NCBI RefSeq assembly: GCF_002420705.1
Contig: NZ_DIIM01000006.1
Location: 1-18,453 of the forward strand
Direction of reading: 5' to 3'
DNA length: 18,453 bases
Source of the DNA: Sphingobacterium sp. UBA5670
Lineage (GTDB): Bacteria > Bacteroidota > Bacteroidia > Sphingobacteriales > Sphingobacteriaceae
In this document: in pieces, positions 7,913 to 16,258 of the stretch
Layout: each line of letters starts with the position of its first letter
Numbering within the stretch: position 1 is the first letter of the stretch
Notes under the pieces: generated by a model
Seen by the model: only the letters and a program-made list of their open reading frames with translations
Told to the model about the DNA's origin: nothing
Database searches by the model: none
Position numbers and translations under genes: made by a program

Positions 7913-7950
7913 AACACAAAAAAGGCGGCCAATGTCTATTAGCCGCCTTT
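7913..7950 (-). terminator. Terminator of the RND efflux operon
   Basis: A 9-bp GC-rich stem, AAAGGCGGC (7921-7929) with GCCGCCTTT (7942-7950), has a 12-nt loop. On the minus strand it is followed by TTTTTTGTGTT, so it ends transcription of the efflux operon about 25 bp past the pump stop codon, before the glmS promoter region. Confidence 0.88.
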
Positions 7951-7975
7951 TTGCGTTGTAAAATTTACTTATTTT

Positions 7976-10900
7976 TTAATGTTCTGCCACATCCACATGG
8001 TCATAATCTTCCTTCATCAAGGCCTCATAGTTTGTTTTTTCTTTCTTTCCAAAACGGCGCTGAAGACTATCAAAGATGGAGTAAACCACCGGTACAACAA
8101 CCAAGGTTAAGAATAGTGAAGACAGAAGCCCCCCGATAATAACAATCGCAAGACCTCTATTCATATCGGCACCATCTCCAGTAGCGATTGCAATAGGAAT
8201 CATACCAAATACCATGGCAATAGTTGTCATCAAAATCGGACGAAGACGGGCGTGATTGGCAGCCACCAAGGCATCGTGTGTATTATCGCCCGCTTCCTTA
8301 CGATGGTTAGCAAAATCAACCAGCATGATCGCATTCTTGGCCACCAGGCCAATTAACATGATGATACCCAAAATCGTAAAGATATTCAAGGTTTGATTTC
8401 CTAGTGCCAAGAACAACAAGGCTCCGATAAACGACAATGGAATCGAGAATAAAACCACGAATGGTGTGATAAAACTATCATATAAAGCAACCATTACCAA
8501 ATATACTAGGATAATAGATGCCAATAAGGCAATTCCCAATGTACCAAAACCTTCACTTTGGTTTTCCATATTACCACCCCAAACAAACACAATCCCTGGT
8601 TTACGAGGCAGTTTTTCGAATTGCGCTTGCCACTCCTGTGCTACCGTACCCATTGGTCTACCGATTGCCTGTCCCTGAATAGATACTGCTGGTGATTTAT
8701 CGCGACGCTCCAACAAGGTAGGTCCTGATCCGTAAGTCACATTGGCAAACTGATCCAAGGAAATGGAAGCCCCTTGATTATTGATAAACTTCAGATCGCG
8801 CACGTTATCAATATTTGCACGGCCACTCTCGGTATAACGAATATTGATATCATATTCATTATCCCCCGCTCTATATTTGTTGTCTGTATTTCCGGAGAAT
8901 GCCGTTTGCATCGTCATACCCACCGTAGAGACATTCAGTCCCAAAGAGGTCATTTTATCACGGTCGATCTTCACATTGATTTCGGGGTTACCTGCCTCAG
9001 AAGTCAATTTGACACCCGCTGCTCCGGGGATCTTACGTAATTGATCCGCCGCCTTTTCTGCAAACTCTTGTGCATCTTCGACAGAAGCGCCGATAATGGT
9101 CAGCTTCAATGGCGCTTGCTCCGCTCCCATGATACCAACGTTGACGGTTTTGATTTTCGCACCGATCAGATTATTTTCCAGTTCTCGCTTCAAGGTCGCA
9201 GAATATACCTGTGAGTTGCCTTCAAAATTTTCTTTGTCGAGGATCACGTGGATCTCCGATTTGTAGCGCGAACCTGTGGTCGAAGCCATACCATCCGAAG
9301 ACTGACCCACCGTTGTAATAATTTCTTTTACGTCGGGTTTCGATTTTATATAAGCCTCCGCTTTCTGCGTCAATAAGTTGGTTTTCTCCAGAGAAGCATC
9401 TTTGTCGAGTTCCAATTGGATGAAAAACTCCTTACGATCAACACCTGGGAAGAAATCCGAACCGATATAGCCTTTAGCGATCAGGAAAAATGATGCAACA
9501 AGTAAACCAATGGCCAAACCTAACGTTGCCAGTTTGGTACCGACACTGCGTAAAGCCCAAGTCAATAAACCAGCAACCCAATGTGTAAAACTGGTCAATC
9601 CACTTTCAAATCCATGGATAATACGACCAAAGAACGAGGTTTTGCTCAAATGCTCCAATTTACCGAAACGCGAATATAACCAAGGGACTACGGTAAATGA
9701 CACCAATAAGGATAACAATGTCGAGATAATGACAGTCACACAGAATTGTGCCAGGATATTGGCCACCAAGCCCGTAGACATCGCGATCGGAAGGAACACG
9801 ACAACGATAACCAAGGTGATCGCTGTTACTGTAAATCCAATTTCAGAAGCACCGTCATACGCCGCACGCACCTTGTTTTTACCCATCTCCATGTGGCGGT
9901 GAATATTCTCAATAACAACGATCGCATCATCCACGAGGATACCAACCACCAGTGACAGGCCGAGTAATGACATCAAGTTCAGGGTATAACCCATCAGGAG
10001 CAAACCAATAAACGTCGCAATCAAGGACAATGGAATTGCAATCATGGTGATCGCCGCATTACGTAAACTTTGCAAGAAGAACAACATGATAAAGCCCACT
10101 AAGGCAATTGCAATCATTAAGTCGTGGATCACGTTATCGGCCGCATTCAATGTAAAATCTGAAGAGTCATTGGCCACCAAAATTTTAATATTTTGTGACG
10201 CATAATCCTTCTCCACCCCACTAATTACTTTTCCGTCTTTATCATGTACAGCAATGGTTTTCTTGACCGCTTCAGACACCGCTACCGCATTTGCATCAGA
10301 CTGTTTAAAGACCTGCAATAAAATTGTATTCTGACGGTCCAAACGGGCCACTTTTTCAATTTCTTTGATACCGTCCTGTACATCTGCGATGTCACGTAAA
10401 TAGATTTGTACTCCAGCCGGCGTCGTGATAGGCAGGTTCCGCAGCTCCTCGATTGAAGTCACTTTACCCGAAAGACGGATGGTTGTCCGGTTATCGCGGG
10501 TACTTACGTTACCTGTCGGAAAATCGAGATTGGAAGCCGCTACAGTTTGCTGTACCTGCGAAATTGTCAGTCCATAACCTTCAATTTTTTTCGGGTCTAC
10601 AGAGATCTGGATTTCACGCTCCTCGCCACCGATCATGTCTACTTTCGCAACACCATTAATACGTGCAAAAACAGGCTGGATTTTATTATCCAATAGATCA
10701 TAAAGCTCTTTCTCCGATAAGTTGGATGTGACAGCCAAACTCATGATAGCCACATCATCCAGGGAGAATTTAGAGAGTGAAGGTGTCTTTACATCATCCG
10801 GCAAATCGTTGATCACGGCATTGATTTTCCGTTGGGCATCGGTCAGCAGGAAGTTGACATCCGCACCGTTGTTGAGGGTAATCATAACGATCGATACCCC

Positions 10901-11158
10901 TTCCAAGGAAGTCGACTCTACCTTTTTGATACTTTCCAAGGATGAAATAGCATCCTCTATTTTTTTGGTCACCGAACTTTCAACCTCTGCAGGCGAAGCT
11001 CCCGGATAAACCGTCTGTACCGTAATGACGTTAATTTCAAATTTAGGGACTAATTCATAGCCCAATCGCGTATAAGAAAACAACCCGCCTAATGTCAGTA
11101 TTATAAATAATACGATAATTATACTGGGGCGTTTTATCGATATTTCGGTAATTTTCAT
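7976..11158 (-). CDS. RND efflux pump, inner-membrane permease (HAE1/AcrB type)
   Basis: Proton-driven trimeric transporter that exports drugs or other amphiphiles from periplasm and inner membrane through a tripartite channel. The 1060 residues match the ~1050 norm. The N-terminal helix (about 12-30) is preceded by MKITEISIKRP, the typical amphipathic start. A large periplasmic loop carries YPGASPAEVE. TM4 has the proton-relay pair in LVVGILVDDAIVVIENIHRHME (D410, D411). A second periplasmic half follows, and TM10 has the relay lysine in GLVAKNAIMLVDFAN (K941). The duplicated six-helix bundles end in a short hydrophilic tail. The Asp-Asp/Lys arrangement argues for hydrophobic/amphiphilic efflux (HAE1) rather than heavy-metal (CusA-like) pumps. 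It is the last gene of tetR-tolC-mfp-rnd, 64 bp after the adaptor gene. Substrates cannot be predicted. Confidence 0.95.
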   Translation of the reverse strand: MKITEISIKRPSIIIVLFIILTLGGLFSYTRLGYELVPKFEINVITVQTVYPGASPAEVESSVTKKIEDAISSLESIKKVESTSLEGVSIVMITLNNGADVNFLLTDAQRKINAVINDLPDDVKTPSLSKFSLDDVAIMSLAVTSNLSEKELYDLLDNKIQPVFARINGVAKVDMIGGEEREIQISVDPKKIEGYGLTISQVQQTVAASNLDFPTGNVSTRDNRTTIRLSGKVTSIEELRNLPITTPAGVQIYLRDIADVQDGIKEIEKVARLDRQNTILLQVFKQSDANAVAVSEAVKKTIAVHDKDGKVISGVEKDYASQNIKILVANDSSDFTLNAADNVIHDLMIAIALVGFIMLFFLQSLRNAAITMIAIPLSLIATFIGLLLMGYTLNLMSLLGLSLVVGILVDDAIVVIENIHRHMEMGKNKVRAAYDGASEIGFTVTAITLVIVVVFLPIAMSTGLVANILAQFCVTVIISTLLSLLVSFTVVPWLYSRFGKLEHLSKTSFFGRIIHGFESGLTSFTHWVAGLLTWALRSVGTKLATLGLAIGLLVASFFLIAKGYIGSDFFPGVDRKEFFIQLELDKDASLEKTNLLTQKAEAYIKSKPDVKEIITTVGQSSDGMASTTGSRYKSEIHVILDKENFEGNSQVYSATLKRELENNLIGAKIKTVNVGIMGAEQAPLKLTIIGASVEDAQEFAEKAADQLRKIPGAAGVKLTSEAGNPEINVKIDRDKMTSLGLNVSTVGMTMQTAFSGNTDNKYRAGDNEYDINIRYTESGRANIDNVRDLKFINNQGASISLDQFANVTYGSGPTLLERRDKSPAVSIQGQAIGRPMGTVAQEWQAQFEKLPRKPGIVFVWGGNMENQSEGFGTLGIALLASIILVYLVMVALYDSFITPFVVLFSIPLSFIGALLFLALGNQTLNIFTILGIIMLIGLVAKNAIMLVDFANHRKEAGDNTHDALVAANHARLRPILMTTIAMVFGMIPIAIATGDGADMNRGLAIVIIGGLLSSLFLTLVVVPVVYSIFDSLQRRFGKKEKTNYEALMKEDYDHVDVAEH

Positions 11159-11222
11159 TCGAATAATTTATTTTTAATAGCTATGCAACTGGAGTTCCAT
11201 CTGCTACTGATTACAGTATGCT

Positions 11223-12278
11223 CTATTTAATAATCTCTACAGGGCTTTGGTCAAATAAATTGATCTGACCCGAAACAATCACCTGATCCCCATTTTGTAA
11301 ACCACTTAAAATCTCGATGTAATCACCAAAGTTTCTACCCGATTTGACGTTTGTTTCGATTGCTTTACCATTTTTCAGCACAAAGATCTTGTTGTCGCTC
11401 ACACTGCCCACAAAGGCGTTACGTGGTACGATCAATGTGTTGCTGGCAGCCCCCTCACCGAAGATGGCCGTACCATACATACCGGCTCGCAACTGATTCG
11501 ATGCATTATTTACCTCGATTTCTACCGGGAAATTTAAGCTACCATCCGATTTAGGCGCTATAAAAGTTACTTTACCATTGAAGCGTTGGTCGGCATAAAC
11601 ACTTGCTGTCACATCAACAGATTGACCAATCTTTAAGGTCGCGACATTCTTTTCGTCTACATTGACACGCAATTTCAAGGTGGCAACATTCACAATATCG
11701 AAGGCTGCAGCGCCGACATTCAGGTAAGTTCCCGGTTCGATTTTACGTGAATTAACAATACCCGATACCGATGTTTTGATGGTCACATCGCCAGCATTCA
11801 ATTTAGAAGCTTTTAAATTGTTTTTCGCATTCTCAAATTGCAATTTCACCTGGTCTAGCTGTTGTTTGGTTACACCACCCGTAGAGAAAGCACTTTCAAA
11901 ACGGTGTAAATCAGCCTGCGCATTGGTATATGCAGCTTGAGCATTCGCTACGTTTACATTCAGTTTATCGCCCTCAATGATCGCCAAAGTCTGTCCCGCG
12001 CTCACATGAGAACCCTCATCAACCAATACTTTCACTACCCGGCCGGCTGTTTCAGCCGAAACGGTTACTTCTTGTTTTGGAGAAAATGTACCGTTAGCGG
12101 TATAGCGCAAGTCCATGGAAGATATTTTCGCCGTATCGATACGCACCGCAATAGCCGCATTTTTCTTTGCTACTTCTGCCGTTTCGGCCTCATTTTTCTT
12201 TTTATTTTTATTTAACACAAAAAATATTCCTGCTAAACCAGCAGCAATAATAAGTAGGGTAATAATTCCGCGTTTCAT
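11223..12278 (-). CDS. RND efflux periplasmic adaptor (membrane-fusion protein)
   Basis: Periplasmic adaptor linking the RND pump to the outer-membrane channel. It has 351 residues. The N-terminus is a hydrophobic anchor (about 4-21) with no lipobox cysteine, so it is probably held by a transmembrane helix rather than lipidated as AcrA is. A basic linker follows. The first lipoyl half-motif is around VSAETAGRVVKVLVDEGSHVSAGQTLAIIEG, then a short alpha-hairpin (about 113-157) with VTKQQLDQVKLQFENAKNNLKASK, the second lipoyl half (VSGIVNSRKIEPGTYLNVG), the beta-barrel domain (VPRNAF follows it), and a membrane-proximal domain ending VSGQINLFDQSPVEIIK. It starts 14 bp after the tolC-type gene and precedes the pump gene, the usual Bacteroidota order of outer-membrane factor, adaptor, pump. 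Confidence 0.94.
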   Translation of the reverse strand: MKRGIITLLIIAAGLAGIFFVLNKNKKKNEAETAEVAKKNAAIAVRIDTAKISSMDLRYTANGTFSPKQEVTVSAETAGRVVKVLVDEGSHVSAGQTLAIIEGDKLNVNVANAQAAYTNAQADLHRFESAFSTGGVTKQQLDQVKLQFENAKNNLKASKLNAGDVTIKTSVSGIVNSRKIEPGTYLNVGAAAFDIVNVATLKLRVNVDEKNVATLKIGQSVDVTASVYADQRFNGKVTFIAPKSDGSLNFPVEIEVNNASNQLRAGMYGTAIFGEGAASNTLIVPRNAFVGSVSDNKIFVLKNGKAIETNVKSGRNFGDYIEILSGLQNGDQVIVSGQINLFDQSPVEIIK

Positions 12279-12292
12279 ATTGTATTAGTCAA

Positions 12293-13609
12293 TTATTCTT
12301 TAATTAGTGATTTTAATTCGCCATTCGCCTTAATAATCTGTACTTCGGCGACTTTATAGTTCAACAAACTCGTATTTAGATTATTTTCCGCATCAGCTAG
12401 TGCTTTTTCTGCATCAAGTAATTCTGTTAACGTTGCTAAACCATTGTTAAAATTGTTTTTAGTATCATCAAGAACACCTTTCGCCAATTTAACATTCCGA
12501 CGATTATTGTCGATCGTCAGCAAGCTGATCTTGATCTGTGATTTGGCGTTTTCTTTTGCTAAATTAAGACCCAGTTTGGTATCCTCAAGGTCAACCTGAG
12601 CTTGTCTGATCTGAATATCGGCCTGGTTTATTCTCGCCTTTGTCGTACCACCAGTGAAGATAGGCACCGAAAGGTTCAAACCTATGCTTGACGTCTTTGG
12701 CCAGCTAAAATCACCACCGATTGGAAAACCTTTACCAAAACCATTAAAACCAAAATCTCCACCTAAAGATAGTTTGGGGTACAAATCAGCAACCTTCGAT
12801 TTCTTGTTCAGTTCGTAAAGTTCAATTTGTTTCTTCATCAACTGCACTTCAGTCCTATTTTCAACATTATCCGATTCCACTGCCAATGCTGCATTGATAT
12901 CAAAGGTCTCTCCTGATAATTCAATATCCTCCTCTATCGGCTTCCCAATTGCGAATTTCAACGCATTTTCTTTGATCTGCACAGCGTTGGTTGTTTGTTG
13001 TTTTTGTGCCTCCAGGTTATTCACATTGACAACCAAGCGATCTAAATCTATTTTTTTTGCCAGTCCAGCATTGACAAGTCCCGCTGTCACTTCTTTCGTT
13101 TTTGTTGTACTTTGCAAGTTATTTTCTATCGTCTGAAGTTTCAGATGTTCTTGGTAAATATCATAATAAGCATTTGCTACTTTTTCGATCACCTGTTCAT
13201 CTGTTAACTGCGCATTTATTTGGTAAAACTCTTTTGTTGTTTTAGCTGCTTTCAATCCTGTAAAGATCGATTGATTAAAAAGCTGTTGATTTAAAGAAAC
13301 TACCGCCGTTGAATTCCAAGGCTGTCCCATTTTAATTTTTTGAGTCTGACCACCGGCTTCCAACACCATTTCTGGGATCAACACATTGTATTTTAAGGAA
13401 CCGTTTGCTGTAATTTGTGGCAACGCGCTACCCCTAACCTCATCAATCTGGTATTGCGAGTTTTCGAGATCCAACTTTGCCTTTTTAGCTTCCTTTTTGT
13501 TCTGCAAAGCAAATTTAATTGCATCACTTAAGCTCAATTGTTGCTGTGCATGACTTTGGAAAACCATCGTACCTAATAAAAGGCTGGCTAGTATTCTGAT
13601 TGTTTTCAT
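12293..13609 (-). CDS. TolC-family outer-membrane efflux protein
   Basis: Outer-membrane channel of the tripartite efflux system, trimeric, with a beta-barrel and a long periplasmic alpha-tunnel. The 438 residues begin with a clear signal peptide (MKTIRILASLLLGTMVFQSHA, cleavage probably after SHA near residue 22). Two homologous OEP repeats follow, rich in coiled-coil heptads: the first around LSLSDAIKFALQNKKEAKKAKLDLENSQYQIDEVRG, the second around VQLMKKQIELYELNKKSKVADLYPKLSLGG. SVPIFTGGTTKARINQADIQIRQAQ marks the second barrel strand and return helix. NNGLATLTELLDAEKALADAENNLN is the usual C-terminal signature. It lies 28 bp downstream of the tetR gene and 14 bp before the adaptor gene, so it is co-transcribed with both. 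Confidence 0.95.
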   Translation of the reverse strand: MKTIRILASLLLGTMVFQSHAQQQLSLSDAIKFALQNKKEAKKAKLDLENSQYQIDEVRGSALPQITANGSLKYNVLIPEMVLEAGGQTQKIKMGQPWNSTAVVSLNQQLFNQSIFTGLKAAKTTKEFYQINAQLTDEQVIEKVANAYYDIYQEHLKLQTIENNLQSTTKTKEVTAGLVNAGLAKKIDLDRLVVNVNNLEAQKQQTTNAVQIKENALKFAIGKPIEEDIELSGETFDINAALAVESDNVENRTEVQLMKKQIELYELNKKSKVADLYPKLSLGGDFGFNGFGKGFPIGGDFSWPKTSSIGLNLSVPIFTGGTTKARINQADIQIRQAQVDLEDTKLGLNLAKENAKSQIKISLLTIDNNRRNVKLAKGVLDDTKNNFNNGLATLTELLDAEKALADAENNLNTSLLNYKVAEVQIIKANGELKSLIKE

Positions 13610-13637
13610 TCCTAATTTATTTATCCTAATTTTATAT

Positions 13638-14237
13638 CTACTTTTTATTTATACCATTAAAAAACAGCTTGGTAGCCAACTTTTGTTTCTGCAGCACTTC
13701 ATCAAAACGATCCTGATTTGGAATCCCCGAAATGATATCTGAGATATTACACATCAAGGATAAACTCTTCATCAGTTCCACATAGATTTCGGCCGTTTCG
13801 TATAAATGCTCCCCATCGATTTCACCTTTTTCAGCACCGATCTCAAGGATCTCAAACAAAGCCTTCACATCGCGGTCGTGCAGGCACTGAAAAAAATCCT
13901 GCATGGAAAGTCCCTTGATCCATTCCAGATTTTCATTCATGTGCAACATATAGTATTTCCGGACAAATGCATCGCGCAGTTCCAGAATTTTTATGATCAA
14001 CTCGTAGGTTGTGCCCACATGCACAGCAACCATCTTCTCCTCCTCTTCTCTATATTCATCCGTCAAACGCACAATCACATCCCGTATAAGTGCATTCTTT
14101 TCCGAATAATAGTAATACAAATTCGCTTTGGTAATTTTTATATCCTCCGCAATTTCATTCATTGTAGTCTTACTAAAACCGTAATGCATAAAGCGTCTTA
14201 TCGCCGCATGAATGATTTGATCTTTTCTATCTTCCAT
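13638..14237 (-). CDS. TetR-family repressor of the efflux operon
   Basis: A 199-residue one-component repressor. Residues 1-50 form the TetR N-terminal helix-turn-helix: QIIHAAIRRFMHYGFSKTTMNEIAEDIKITKANLYYYYSEKNALIRDVI. The helical C-terminal domain, which in this family binds a small effector and dimerises, is divergent and gives no ligand clue. It is the first gene of the efflux operon, so it probably represses itself and the pump genes until an exported compound binds. The start is supported by an AAAGGAG sequence (minus strand, 14249-14255) 11 nt before the ATG and by a well-formed promoter further upstream. The link to the pump is inferred from operon position. Confidence 0.93.
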   Translation of the reverse strand: MEDRKDQIIHAAIRRFMHYGFSKTTMNEIAEDIKITKANLYYYYSEKNALIRDVIVRLTDEYREEEEKMVAVHVGTTYELIIKILELRDAFVRKYYMLHMNENLEWIKGLSMQDFFQCLHDRDVKALFEILEIGAEKGEIDGEHLYETAEIYVELMKSLSLMCNISDIISGIPNQDRFDEVLQKQKLATKLFFNGINKK

Positions 14238-14284
14238 TCTTCAAAAAACTCCTTTCTACTTTCTGACTTTTATCAAAAATTGTT

Positions 14285-14325
14285 CAAAAATATAAAAAGT
14301 AACATGTCGGGCAAAATAAATTTTG
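14285..14325 (-). promoter_or_regulatory. Promoter of the tetR-efflux operon with overlapping palindrome
   Basis: On the minus strand, TTTTG (14316-14312) and TATTTTTG (14292-14285) are separated by 19 nt, matching the Bacteroidota pattern TTTG-N19-21-TAnnTTTG. The -33 box is part of a perfect inverted repeat CAAAAT-AA-ATTTTG (14312-14325), and ACATGT (14302-14307) lies in the spacer. Either could be the TetR operator. Confidence 0.6.
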
Positions 14326-14360
14326 AAATTGTAATAATTTTGATATTAAACTGACAACAA

Positions 14361-14388
14361 AAAAGGCAAACTTTTGAGTTTGCCTTTT
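14361..14388 (-). terminator. Terminator of the Nudix-family regulator gene
   Basis: An 11-bp stem, AAAAGGCAAAC (14361-14371) with GTTTGCCTTTT (14378-14388), has a 6-nt loop. On the minus strand it is followed by a further T-rich tract. It lies 18 bp past the stop codon at 14407 and insulates this gene from the efflux promoter. Confidence 0.9.
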
Positions 14389-14406
14389 ATTATACGAACA
14401 GGTCTG

Positions 14407-15078
14407 TTAGAATGCGACCGTGTTCTGAAAATGTTTTAAAAACTTTCGCTTATCCAGTTTATAGAGACGTGCTGCACGATAAGCAACTCCAGTCTGTACT
14501 TCGTCGAGTTCTTTTAGAAAGCCATAATTCTGCATTTTCTTTCTAAAATTGCGCTTATCGAGCGGTTTATTCAAGATCCCCTCATACACCAGCTGTAGCT
14601 GGGTGAGGGTAAATTTTTCGGGCAGCAGCTCAAAAGCAATTGGCTTATATGCAAGACGCCGTTGCAATCTTTCCAGACAGAGGTCCAAAATCTGCTTATG
14701 GTCAAATGCCAGTTCGGGTACATTCCGAACAGGAAACCATTTTGCCTGTTTCATATAATTTGTAACAGGTTTGGTTTTAAGTTTTGTATTGTCCAGCTGC
14801 ACGAGCGCATAATAAGCCACTGTCAAAATCCTTCCCTTTGGATGCCGTTTTAATCCGGCAAAGGAATGGAGCTGATCCATAAATACATCTTTCAAACCTG
14901 TATTCTCATACAAAATTCGTTTTACGGCATCTTCCATTTCTTCGTCATTATCCACGAAAAAACCTGGCAATGCCCACCAATCCTTAAAAGGATATTCATT
15001 TCTTTCGGCTAAAAGAACTTTTAATTCTCCTTCGTGAAAGCCTAATATGACACAGTCTACGGTAAAATTACTATACAA
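14407..15078 (-). CDS. NrtR/AraR-like Nudix-domain transcriptional regulator with degenerate Nudix box
   Basis: A 223-residue protein with an N-terminal Nudix fold and a C-terminal winged helix, the layout of the NrtR family. Family knowledge: NrtR members sense ADP-ribose, and Bacteroides relatives such as AraR sense sugars. The Nudix domain covers about residues 5-140. In its box (40-62) the canonical G1 is F40, E7 is kept (E46), R15 is kept (R54), E16 is I55, E19 is kept (E58) and E20 is N59. Two of the catalytic glutamates are gone, so hydrolysis is unlikely and ligand sensing more likely. The C-terminal part (151-215), LLPEKFTLTQLQLVYEGIL then DKRNFRKKM, is the usual winged-helix signature. 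The start is a TTG at 15078; no ATG exists between it and the upstream in-frame stop. It is divergent from pfkA, its likely target by inference. Confidence 0.87.
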   Translation of the reverse strand: MYSNFTVDCVILGFHEGELKVLLAERNEYPFKDWWALPGFFVDNDEEMEDAVKRILYENTGLKDVFMDQLHSFAGLKRHPKGRILTVAYYALVQLDNTKLKTKPVTNYMKQAKWFPVRNVPELAFDHKQILDLCLERLQRRLAYKPIAFELLPEKFTLTQLQLVYEGILNKPLDKRNFRKKMQNYGFLKELDEVQTGVAYRAARLYKLDKRKFLKHFQNTVAF

Positions 15079-15260
15079 AACTTCTAAATTTATTTATGTG
15101 CAATATACTGAGCTAAATTTAGCGGTTACTAATCATCGGGTTATCTGTAACAATTATACGCTTCCTAAACGTGATGCGCAAAAAAATATTGAAAAATTTA
15201 TTCAAAGTGTAGAATATACACTATAAAAATCTTATATTCGTAAAACCTAAAATATAGAGT
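15079..15260. promoter_or_regulatory. Divergent regulatory region between Nudix regulator and pfkA
   Basis: 182 bp that must carry both divergent promoters. It contains the inverted repeat at 15206-15222, a TATATTCG (15233-15240) one base from the -7 consensus and suitably placed for pfkA, and a GTTA-N4-TAAC repeat (15140-15151). A second AGTGT lies at 15258-15262, overlapping the pfkA GTG start. No clear TTTG -33 element accompanies the pfkA -7 box, so the promoter may be weak or activator-dependent. Confidence 0.5.
15206..15222 (+). promoter_or_regulatory. Inverted repeat AGTGTA-N5-TACACT, candidate operator of the Nudix regulator
   Basis: Perfect 6-bp arms (15206-15211 and 15217-15222) with spacer GAATA are placed where the -33 box of the putative pfkA promoter would fall. 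The size and symmetry fit a dimeric winged-helix regulator. The assignment to the neighbouring Nudix regulator is inference. Confidence 0.4.
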
Positions 15261-16241
15261 GTGATAAAAGAAATTAAAAAAATAGGTGTATTGACATCGG
15301 GAGGTGATGCTCCTGGTATGAACGCCTGTATTCGTGCTGTAGTTCGAACAGCATTACATAAGGGATTGGAAGTAACGGGTATTTATCAAGGTTACCAAGG
15401 TCTGATTGATGCAAATTTCAAAGAAATGGATACGCGCTCAGTCAGCAATATTATACAACGTGGTGGTACGATATTAAAGACAGCGCGTTGCATGGAGTTC
15501 AAGACAACCGAAGGCCGTAAAAAAGGATACGACAATTTGAAAGCTGCCGGCGTGGATGCATTGGTGGTTATCGGTGGAGATGGAACTTTTACAGGTGCCA
15601 ATTTCTTCTCCAAAGAATTTGAAATCCCCATTATAGGTATACCGGGAACCATTGACAATGATCTCTATGGATCTGATTATACGATTGGCTATGATACCGC
15701 TAACAATACCGTAATCGAAGCGATTGATAAAATCAGAGATACTGCGGCCTCACATGAACGTCTTTTCTTTGTTGAGGTGATGGGCAGGGATTCGGGTTGT
15801 ATTGCCTTAAATGCAGGTATTGCCGGTGGTGCCGAAGCTATTTTACTTCCCGAGAAAGAAACGGCCATTGACGATTTAATCCGTCATTTAGAAGATGGGG
15901 CAATCAAGAAGAAATCATCGTCTATTGTTATTGTTGCGGAAGGCGATCAAAATGGCGGCGCTTATTATGTAGCAAAAAAAGTAAAAGAAAAGTTTGATCA
16001 TTACGACACGAAAGTTAGTATATTAGGGCATTTGCAACGTGGTGGTGCTCCAACGAGTTTTGACCGCGTGCTTGCTAGTAGATTGGGCTTTGCTGCTGTC
16101 AATGAATTATTGGCAGGAAATACAAGAGTCACTGTTGGACTCCGTGGTAATGAAATCAAGACAACTCCAATTGAAGAAGCAATCAGCAATAAGGAAATTA
16201 AACTTAGCCCTGATTTATTGGAAATGGCTGAGATTTTATAA
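15261..16241 (+). CDS. pfkA: ATP-dependent 6-phosphofructokinase
   Basis: Phosphorylates fructose-6-phosphate to fructose-1,6-bisphosphate, the committing step of glycolysis, in the cytoplasm as a tetramer. The 326 residues match bacterial PfkA (about 320). Motifs are IGVLTSGGDAPGMNACIRAVVR (ATP loop, about 8-28), GGDGTFTGA (105-113), GIPGTIDNDLYGSDYTIGYDTA with the catalytic aspartate D132, FFVEVMGRDSG (substrate-binding Met-Gly-Arg), and EGDQNGGAY. Gly at the third position after GG (GGDG rather than GGDD) indicates ATP rather than pyrophosphate as donor. The start is GTG at 15261, in register with the family N-terminus. It is the first gene of a tight operon with a kinase-like gene (17 bp gap) and gapA. 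It is likely controlled from the divergent regulatory region. Confidence 0.97.
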   Translation: MIKEIKKIGVLTSGGDAPGMNACIRAVVRTALHKGLEVTGIYQGYQGLIDANFKEMDTRSVSNIIQRGGTILKTARCMEFKTTEGRKKGYDNLKAAGVDALVVIGGDGTFTGANFFSKEFEIPIIGIPGTIDNDLYGSDYTIGYDTANNTVIEAIDKIRDTAASHERLFFVEVMGRDSGCIALNAGIAGGAEAILLPEKETAIDDLIRHLEDGAIKKKSSSIVIVAEGDQNGGAYYVAKKVKEKFDHYDTKVSILGHLQRGGAPTSFDRVLASRLGFAAVNELLAGNTRVTVGLRGNEIKTTPIEEAISNKEIKLSPDLLEMAEIL

Positions 16242-16258
16242 TCATAAATTGAACAGAC

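Noticed and set aside
7826..7975. glmS ribozyme or glucosamine-6-phosphate riboswitch upstream of glmS
   Set aside because: The region is short, taken up in part by the efflux-operon terminator, and shows no ribozyme-like paired core; such ribozymes belong mainly to Firmicutes.
7976..11158. Heavy-metal (CusA/CzcA-type) RND pump
   Set aside because: TM4 carries the Asp-Asp pair and TM10 the Lys of HAE1 pumps. The adaptor has no metal-binding His/Met extension, and the repressor is TetR type.
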